Of a stretch of DNA of 64,000 nucleotides, positions 56,222 through 64,000 are shown piece after piece. Source of the stretch: Ganoderma boninense (lineage: Eukaryota > Basidiomycota > Agaricomycetes > Polyporales > Polyporaceae); assembly GCA_002900995.3 (NCBI GenBank), contig PJEW03000013.1:250632-314631 (forward strand), in the 5' to 3' direction. Below the pieces are notes generated by a model. The model was not told the DNA's origin, did no database searches, and was given only the letters and a program-made list of their open reading frames with translations. The translations under genes and the position numbers were made by a program. The first letter of the stretch is position 1. The number at the start of each line of letters is the position of its first letter.

Positions 56222-59200
56222 CTAGATTCCGTCGTAGATTCCCACAAGAAGGGAACCCGCTAGGTACATGTAAATATTTATCACGTTGAACACCACTGCT
56301 TGCGCATCGCCATTGATAGTCCGGCCCTTAGCGCGACGCAAGCGTGCTCCGACCTCGTTCGGGAGCTCGCGAGTGGTATAGCGCGAGCATGTCGTTGTTG
56401 CGAACCGACGGATGCCTTCGTACATATGAGCCGTCGACGCACGGAGGATGTCGAGAGTGACTTCCGTATGAAGTCGCAACTTGGCCAGTGCGTGCCAGTT
56501 GGCCAACTCAAATAGCATATCTGCACAGGTTGAATCGTCAGAAAGCGGGAGCAAGCCCTCAAAGGCCGGCATGATGGTCTGCCAGGAGGTGAGTACGACA
56601 ATAAGCTACATAAACAAACAGCTGACACTGGTACTCACAATCAAGAAGGCCTCGTAATCTCGCGCGGCGAGCCTCTTGCGGTTCGCGACATCATGCCAAA
56701 ATCGGCGGATGCGGTCACGGCCAAAGGTGGGCATTTGTCGCATGCTAGACAAATGATAAATATGAATGTGTGCTTGTAGATGTATGACACGTACCGGGCA
56801 TTGAAGGTCTCAAGTGTGCCCTTGCCCTGTGCAGCGAGAATGCGCATGAGGTGCTTGAACACGCCCTTCCAGACACCTAACTCGAACTCATGCATCAGGT
56901 CGGGGGCAAAAATTTCATAGAAGTTCACGCCGTATTCTGAAAGACGGGTTGAGAAGGCACTCTGGAGCGAGACGTCAACCAGTGGTCCCCGAGTCTAGTG
57001 GGGCGACATGAGATAGACTCACCTGGATTGGGTTGAGTGAGAATGGATCGAGACGATTGGTAAGACGCTCGTTGGAGAAGGCATGCCCTTGAAAATTAAA
57101 TAGATAGCGTCGAGCGTCTTGTATGTCTTGACGGACGCTGTCAGTGTCCTCGCCTCGCTTTGCCCGACGTCGCAGATCACGTTTGGTTCCCGATTCTGCG
57201 ATTTCAGTCAACTGGGTAAGGCAGTGCGGGCAGGGACACCTCGCCTGCGGACGTAACGCTGTGGCGAGAATTCTAGTGAGAAGATTCATAAGCATTGCTG
57301 AGCAAAGCAATTGACGAATGCCATCGTACTTCTCAGGATAGTCGGCAGAGTATGTAAAGAGCCGAGGAAAGAGGCGACGTGTAACGCCATCGCCACACTT
57401 CAGCTTCAGGCCATGTTCATAAGCCTGCATAAACTCGCCGTCAAGCAAGAGGAGCCAAATCTGCTGAAACAGCTCGCGCTTGCAGAACTTGAGCACGTCG
57501 GCAGTGGGCTTTTGGCCATAAACCTTTGTGCAGAAGTCCTTGAGCGCATCAGGGAGCTGCACATATTATTGCCACAACATCAGACAGAAATCGATGTGAG
57601 AGAATGCACGACTTGCCTCAGGGATGTAGGCAAGATGCTGTGCCGCGAATTCGGTCGGACGGCCTCGTACGTATTTCGATATGTTGCCGAAGTACACGTA
57701 TATAGGCCACAGGGAGGCGGTGCCAAAACTTGACAGAAGTGTAGAATCCGACCAAGCGAGGAGGGGAAATATGACATATTCGACGTCTTCATCATCATCA
57801 GCCTCGCGAGGGCGCTTGCGTAGGTTGGCTTCTTCCTCGAGCATCGCGTTTGAGTTGTAACAGTCTGTATATATCCTCACTGGGCAAAGAGAGGGCGCTT
57901 CGGGCTCGTCTGGGGCGTATAAACCCATGGTGTTGCTAGTTGAGCCAGGGGCAGGCGGCGTCGGAGGGGTGCTGTGCGCTCGGGACTGGGGAGGGTTCCA
58001 GTACATCTCATGCCCGAACTAGTGATGCTTGTGAGCAAAACGTGAGTCTGGATCCTCGACGAGGGTCTGGATGATGCTGAGCAGTCGTCGATGAACCACC
58101 CCTTCAACCGGAAACTTCGGCGCAGCTTCCTCCGTTTTGTGCTTCGAGCGTGATTTTGGGAGCGAGATGGATACAGATGACTCCTGCCAGCCATCAGATG
58201 CGGAAAACACACCATTCGGGGGCTCGTACTTCTCCAGCAAGTCTTCCGCCTTGCGCGCACTGAAGTTCCAAAGGTCCTCCGTGTTGAAGCCTTCTGATCG
58301 CAGTATGTGGAGAAGATCGTCGAAGTTGTCAAGCGAATGAACATCAGAACGGCCGTAGAAATGATCCGTGAGGCGAAACTGGGAGGCGTTCTCGAAGGGG
58401 CTGTAGTCAACACCATCCTCATCCTCATCAGACGTATAGTCTTCCACGGAAGGGCGAAGCCACGCAATGCCAGGGGGTGCATCTTCGGATGCCGTATGCG
58501 ATGAAGAGTCAGGGTCATGGTCAGCTTCCACAAGCCCGGGGGCGTCGCAGAGTTCTTCAACAGGTTGAACAGCGAGAGGGTCTCGCTGTGGGAGGATGTC
58601 GAAGTAGCGTCGAAATACTCCAAACCCATCCGGTTCGGTGAGCCACTCGTCGGTATCTTCATCAGTCTCCGGAACATTGGCAGGTTCCTCAGATCGCGGA
58701 TGGGAAGGAGAGCACGCCGGAGGAGGCATAGGGAAGTGAGGGTCGGGCAGACGACAGTCTGCGAAGTGGTCCGTGATCTGAGAGGGCAGTGAACTCCTCG
58801 TACGACTAGATGGCACAAAGTCATCAAAACGCTTTGGAAGTCGAGCCGCACGGCGGGGCCGACTGCTGGAACTTGAGGCTTCCGGAGCAGGGAGAGGACT
58901 GGCAGGAATCGGCGAAGAGGGACCAGGCTAGCAGGGACAACTAGGATGGGCACGTTATCATGAAGACGAGGAGAACACACTCACCAGAGGGCTTCGTAAT
59001 TCCCTACTAATCTCCTCTCCTCCATCCGCAAACGCTTTTGCGTTAGTTCAACAGTGTCATCGTGAGCCTTCCGCTTTTTCAGAGCTTCTGACATAGGCAA
59101 GGTCTCGGTACTTGCACGACTTCCAGTGAACACCGAAACCTTGAGCGGTGCTCGAGCTGAACGGACATCCCACATTCGCGCCACGGCAAGTGAAAGACAT

Positions 59201-59260
59201 GTGAGAGAGCAAATCAATGATGGAGTGGACAAGCAGGCGGTCTGAGTGCAAGCCAGCACG
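56222..59260 (-). mobile_element. Plavaka-type KDZ transposase, decayed and 3'-truncated
   Basis: DDE-type transposase family widespread in Agaricomycetes. The N terminus has a CPFSSS...GFGVHWKSCKYR finger-like motif. Then come an acidic region with DGFGVFRRYFDILPQRDPLA, VFSASDGWQESSVSISLPKS, LLAWSDSTLLSSFGTASLWP and YVYFGNISKYVRGRPTEFAA. Next are LPDALKDFCTKVYGQKPTAD, LFPRLFTYSADYPEKYDGIR, CPCPHCL, and the signature MNFYEIFAPDLMHEFELGVW with KGVFKHLMRIL, then FEGLLPLSD and NWHALAKLRLHTEVTLDILR. It stops after GARLRRAKGR; the usual C-terminal part is missing. An in-frame TAG at 58,019-58,021 splits AHKHH from FGHEMYWN. One intron (57,557-57,616) has a GC donor. Confidence 0.85.
57557..57616 (-). 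other. GC-AG intron in the Plavaka transposase
   Basis: Minus strand: CCTGAG then GCAAGTCG ... TATGTGCAG then CTCCCTGAT, 60 nt. It joins HLAYIPE to LPDALKDF, which matches the family. GCAAGT is the usual form of the minor GC donor. Confidence 0.75.
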
Positions 59261-60376
59261 CTGGGACCGTGAGGCGCCTATTGACGGGAAGAGGGCTGGA
59301 GGCCATAGGCGCTGACCTTTGTCGTTCCTTCATCTGACCGTCATCTCGCTGGCACACTGGCATCCTTTCGGACTGTGTACACCTGAACCTGGTGTACACA
59401 GTATGATCACCCAGCCCTTCTGCATCAAGAGCGCTCAGGTTCGACGGCTATACGTATAATATCGATTGGTTGACGACTCGCGGCTCTGGCCACGGGGCAT
59501 GTGCATAGAACATTTCTCCAGTCTTTGCTACCGTGCAGGTAAGTTCGCATTCTACCACAATTTCCAGGAGGGCTGATGCCCGAGCCGGACCTGAAGATGA
59601 TCAAGAACATGCCGTCAAAACAAATCGACCCCCAGATAAGAAGGTCGCGAGTGGTCGGCTTTGTCTGGCTCCTCCTGATGCCTAGGAACATCTGCAAAGG
59701 AAAGACCAGCTGTACGTGCCAAATACTATAACGCATTGCAATTTCCGACACTGAACACTGTCAGCCCTTTAGGTGGTCACCTCACGCTTGGCTCGTGCGT
59801 GTCTACATTGCTCCAATGTGCTGTTATTTGGCTCGACGCTGACACTATGACAGGGCATCTCTGGGCACCTCCAGTTGTGAATTGTTGCCGTGTACCTCCT
59901 CAAATTGCGCTCACGCACATCCCATAATAATCTGACCCACCAAGACCTCACCCGATGGGAGTGCGTGGTATAATTACCGCATGCCGTGCTGGAGGAGTTC
60001 ACGTTATCTCGGGCGTGCAGAAGGCTGTGACGTTATCTACTTGGGGAAGGAGTCGACGTCACTTTCGGCGTGCAGAAGGAGTCGGGTTCGTCCCAGGTGA
60101 GTGGCAGGAATCAACGTTATCTCACCCCCATGTCCGGTTGCTATGCCATCGCTACTGTTATCCAACCATCGTGCCTCCATAATTCTTCATTTGTGTCTCC
60201 CGATACCGTACACCTCACGCCCTGATCGAATATCCATCCATTTCGGGCAATCTCTCCATGTTTCAAGGCCCCGATCTGCACTTGTCTAAGGCATCGCACA
60301 CGTTTACTTATACATCTTCCACATTCGCCCCAGGCTGTGACACCTCCCCTCATCCTGCCCACTCTACCACAACGTC
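59261..60376. other. Divergent intergenic region between Plavaka and DUF6698 genes
   Basis: Holds the 5' flanks of both. Near 60,000-60,110 a short unit (CACGTTATCTCGGGCGTGCAGAAGG-like) is repeated two to three times. No gene recognised. Confidence 0.4.
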
Positions 60377-62503
60377 GTGGCCTACGATGCTTCCCTTCTT
60401 CTTGAACGTTGTCAAAAACAAACGCAATCGTGCTGCCCCCCCCCCATCTTCCCTTTGTCGACCCCTACACGCGCGAGTTCCAAGCCCAAGCCGATCTCCA
60501 CGGACCCAAAGCTCAAACCGAAGCCTTCCTTGCCTCTTCCTCCCTCTCAGAAACGCGGTCGTGTGTCGTCCTCTGCACATCACAACGACGAGAATCAGGC
60601 GCCCTCACTTCCTCAACCTCCACCCCTGACTAAACCACGTAAAGACACCCGAGGCGAGTCCCGCCTGTCATCAACTCCCCGGTCCAGCAACGATCAGCCT
60701 GCCGACGCCGAAGATGATGACCCCGAGACCTCATCTACCCCACAGTGTCCGGAGGGCGGCGATTGGTCTCAGTTGGTGTGCATCCTATTTCGACATACGA
60801 CGTGAGTCCCGTCAATCCCTCTCGTGGAGTCCGCTGATGTGCACAATGATTGCTAGTGACTCGCATTCGCTCCAACTGGCATGGGATTGGATCTACGACA
60901 ACACGCGCAAGCTTGTCCGCACCTTTGCTCTGCACGTTGACGTTGTGCTTTGACAAACGGGGTCATTTGGAACGACATTGAGCCTGAAGAGCAGCCGTTT
61001 GCGTATGTCCAGTCCATCTCCCGAGTCCCGGCAGTTCTTGCTTACTGACGTACACTTGCAGCGACGCCTCCGAGTACAATGACAACGTCGATGACCAGGG
61101 TGTCTTCAACCTAATCCTCATCGCCTTTCCCAGACTTGAGGATAATCTCCAGCTTCTTCGCGAGTGTCCCTCTCTCATCATGACTTTCGCTGACTTTGTA
61201 CGTCATCTTCCACATCGTCTATCAGCCTACTCACGCCCCTTCATCCAGATCTCCAAAGTTAATTCAAAGGTTCGTAGCGACGACCTTATCCGCGTCAACC
61301 GACACATTGTCGAGGCCCTCGACCTCAATACGAAGACAAATCAGAAGTACCGTCAAGGCTTCAAGCATCCAGACACAGCACGCCTCCTCTGCCCCATTGA
61401 TAGAGTCACCGAGTTTGATCGGGATCCCGATGCGTACGTCTCCATGATCTATCATGCCGCTGTACGACCCAACGTCGCTGATGGTCCAATCTGTGGCCCT
61501 CACCAGCTTCTGCCAGGGCGTCATTGATGCAGATCCCGATGACGACACTTACCAACTCCTCGCTGTCGACTGGCCAGTCGCAATCTACCAGGAGAGCTCG
61601 TACGATCCTACGTGCAACGCTCAAGGTCTCTTGCAATCCAAGTGTTGCCTGAAGGTGAACTTCACGCACTTTTCCACATTCAGTATCTCTGTTACCTATG
61701 AGTCCGATGTCCTAGGTCTTTCAGATTATATACTTAGGTCCCGCCGGCGCGATTCCTGGCTATCGTCAAGGCAACAAAGGTCAGCAATCTATTGCCAAGA
61801 AGTACTCCATCCGGAAGGCAACAATCGAGAGTATTGTACGCTCTGCCGCTATCGTAAGTGCAGTTGTGCCTCCTTCAATGATGTTGAGCTCACTAGGCCC
61901 TGTTACAAGGCACGTTTCGCGCTGTCGAGCACGAAAGATTGGGTTGATCGCGACGGGGACTTTGACAGCCCGACGTTTGTCCGGACGCTGATGGACGTCG
62001 CGTTCCTCAACCCGACCTTCATGAACCAGCTCGTGGACTGGTACACAACGTAAGCAGCTTGAATTTATCACCAGCTGATCCTGTTGAACGTTGACAAATG
62101 GGAATAGGCATGTGTTTGGCAAATGGAAAATCCGAGGCGGCCATGCGACGACGCATCGAAAAGAGTGCGTACGGGCGGTTCAAGAAGCAGGCGCAAGAAG
62201 TCCACCACAGCTCGGGCGCATGGTACAAGCGTCACCTCGCGGCCCGAGCTATACAAGCCGGCTCAGACGACGAGCACAATCAAGGTAAAGCCGCTGACCA
62301 ACGACGAGCTCGAATATGTGGAGGACACTTCCCGTGAGGAGATGGTCAACAACATGCGCAAGCGCAAGCGGGACGAGGACACGGACGAGAGTGGTTCTGA
62401 CCATGACAACGGTGCGGATGGTGGATCCAGTCATCGTCCCAATGATATCAGCAGGAGCAAGAGGGGGGATAGGAGCCAGAGCGAGGGGGCTGAGGACGAG
62501 TAG
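60377..62503 (+). CDS. DUF6698 protein, second copy
   Basis: Same family as the gene at 46.6-48.4 kb but clearly diverged. Exon 1 is proline/serine/lysine-rich (KPKPSLPLPPSQKRGRVSSS) and ends at a GTGAGT donor (about 60,802). Further segments are HSLQLAWDWIYDNTRKLVRT, VFNLILIAFPRLEDNLQLLR, NRHIVEALDLNTKTNQKYRQ with GFKHPDTARLLCPIDR, AVDWPVAIYQESSYDPTCNA, SIAKKYSIRKATIESIVRS and ARFALSSTKDWVDRDGDF with FLNPTFMNQLVDWYTTHVFG. The end is a charged tail (RKRKRDEDTDESGSDHDNG) with stop near 62,503. 60,377 is a GTG; the true start is not fixed. Frame changes near 60,950 and 61,480 may be missed introns or lesions. Confidence 0.68.
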
Positions 62504-64000
62504 CGCTGATACATGGTGTCTGTATTACGTTGTGCGTTTCTCGGCTTCGCCCCCTTCTTTCCTTCTTGATCCTCGAGACTACTAGCGGTCTTCCGCCGCA
62601 GGATACCCCTTCTGTATGTCATCTAACAATGAGATTGTCATTTCTGAGGCCAGCCATTGGTGTGCGGTAGCGATAAGTATCTGAGTCAAGGTTCCGACCC
62701 CTCCGTGCTGTTTTTTGGTGAGAGCATGAATGATGAAGTGCTATCAAGGGATATACCTACGTCGATCGTCAACGGTCGCTAGTGATCTTTCAACCGCCGT
62801 GATATGATCATAACAGACCAGACCGCCTGGAGCATAAGATCATATACGACCATATGCCGCGGGCGCTGTGATCAGCTGAGACGGCTCCGATCATATGCTA
62901 CCAGCTCAAGTAGCTCCCCTACCACCGAATACAGGCCTGATCATGCGCTACTAAGTATATCATGTACGAGGGCCAGCGACAGTACGATTCCCCCTTTTGC
63001 TGATCAGTGGCCAGCAAGAGTTCTTGGCCCCCGGTTCGCTCTCGGATGCTACAGGAGGAAGTGTAGTGAGGTATACCAGTGTGACCTGAGCTCGACGACA
63101 ATGAAGTGAGAAGTACGCTTCGTCCACAGAGAATGCCCTCTTCTCCGGGAGGGCCGGCGTTGCCTCCCGCAGCCGTTAGCCGTCGGCGGCACGAATACGA
63201 ACAAACAGGCTCCACGCGCGAAACGACTGCAGTTTGATATGCAAAGCACTGCAGGTGCTGCGTCCTCGATGTTGGCTGTGGTGTTCGGAGCAAGGCGGGA
63301 GAACTAGGAGACGGCGAGGTGGTACGTGAGTCCCTTCAAATCAGGAGACCTGTAAAGCGCTGTTGGCACTGACACAGCACACACAGCGCACACAGCGACA
63401 CAGCACTCAGCATCCCAGCTTTCAGCTCGACAGCATGCCACCATAACGTTAACACGGTGTCAGCACACTCAGCACAGCCAGCACACAGCGATAGGATATC
63501 ATCATATTGGAGCAGCCAAAGAACATGTTCTAGAACTACGCAAGCCTCACGCTACTAGCAACTTGATCTATTCAATTATACATAGATTCTTGTACGTCTA
63601 CGAACTATGCCGCCCAATGCCAGTACAACCTAGAAAGTCTCAATTATCGGAGAACTCGGAGGATCAACAGCTGCAAATGCGTCTGCGTCGTCATCTGCCT
63701 CCTGCACCTGCAGAGCTTGGGCTTGTAAGAATGACGGCACCTGGCTTCGCGCGACTGAGACGAGAGCATCGAACCGATGGGAGGTTTTTTCCAATCCTGC
63801 GACCGACCCATTGCGCGCCTGTTGAGTCTGCTCCCCGACCTCCTCGACGCTGAACTCCGTCTTGATAGGGACGTAAACACCCGTTAGACACGCCCTGAAG
63901 GCACGCCGAATCTTAAAAAAACATCTCTCTGAGTCAGCTGATGTTCTTAGCCAGGCAGACAGATACGGTTACTCACCGCAACAACTGCAAGTGAGAGGGC
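62504..64000. other. Right-end intergenic stretch
   Basis: 62,805-62,955 repeats GATCATAT/CATATGATC several times in both orientations. 63,367-63,490 is rich in CACAGCACA-type simple sequence. A short frame near 63,640-63,890 has no recognised similarity. No gene called. Confidence 0.4.

Noticed and set aside
2027..58021. Reassignment of TAG as a sense codon
   Set aside because: Several in-frame TAG codons occur in conserved frames (ATP4, BTB, BRCT, Plavaka), but ATP4 itself ends in TAG at its normal C terminus and the others sit in genes with additional defects.
63367..63490. Possible structured RNA or array in the CACAGCACA-rich stretch
   Set aside because: Simple-sequence drift explains it; no consistent unit or pairing was seen.

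Overview
The window is nuclear DNA of a filamentous basidiomycete, most likely an Agaricomycete and probably Polyporales. The clues are GC-rich coding sequence, many short spliceosomal introns, and families typical of that group: a DUF6533 membrane protein, a BTB-domain protein, a fungal arrestin, an NmrA-like protein, DUF6698 and DUF6532 proteins, JmjC and F-box proteins, a Plavaka (KDZ) transposase and Ty1/copia. All assignments come from reading translations by eye; no search was run.

Layout. 0-20.3 kb is a conserved-gene block: DUF6533 protein (-, runs off the left edge), ATP4 (+), MFS transporter (-), RING-like protein (+), BTB protein (-), NmrA-like remnant (-), casein kinase I fragment (+), RPL36 (-), Rtt107/Brc1-like BRCT protein (-) and arrestin (-). 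Most of these are recognisable but broken by frameshifts, stops or deletions. ATP4 and the RING-like protein are the least damaged.

21.1-22.7 kb holds the first half of a Ty1/copia element (GAG-pre-integrase, integrase, start of reverse transcriptase). 52.2-54.1 kb holds the rest (reverse transcriptase, RNase H), followed by a probable 3' LTR. The halves share an orientation and have complementary breakpoints, so the ~29.4 kb between them looks like later material separating one element.

That 22.7-52.2 kb interval contains a T5orf172/MUG113-like gene (-), a JmjC gene (-), an F-box/LRR-like gene (-), a DUF6532-like gene (+) and a DUF6698 gene (+). It also contains a nearly identical 2,504-bp inverted repeat pair (26,966-29,469 and 43,198-45,701) and several short inverted-repeat elements. 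These elements are defined here by their ends: CACGACRGGCA ends with 3-bp duplications, a TAAGGCTGAACACGG element with an 8-bp duplication and two tRNA-like segments inside, and CAGC-ended elements in TA sites.

55.2-62.5 kb has a small two-exon gene of unknown function (+), a decayed Plavaka transposase (-) and a second DUF6698 gene (+). The right end is intergenic. How much of the gene breakage is true decay and how much is sequence error cannot be settled from the sequence alone.
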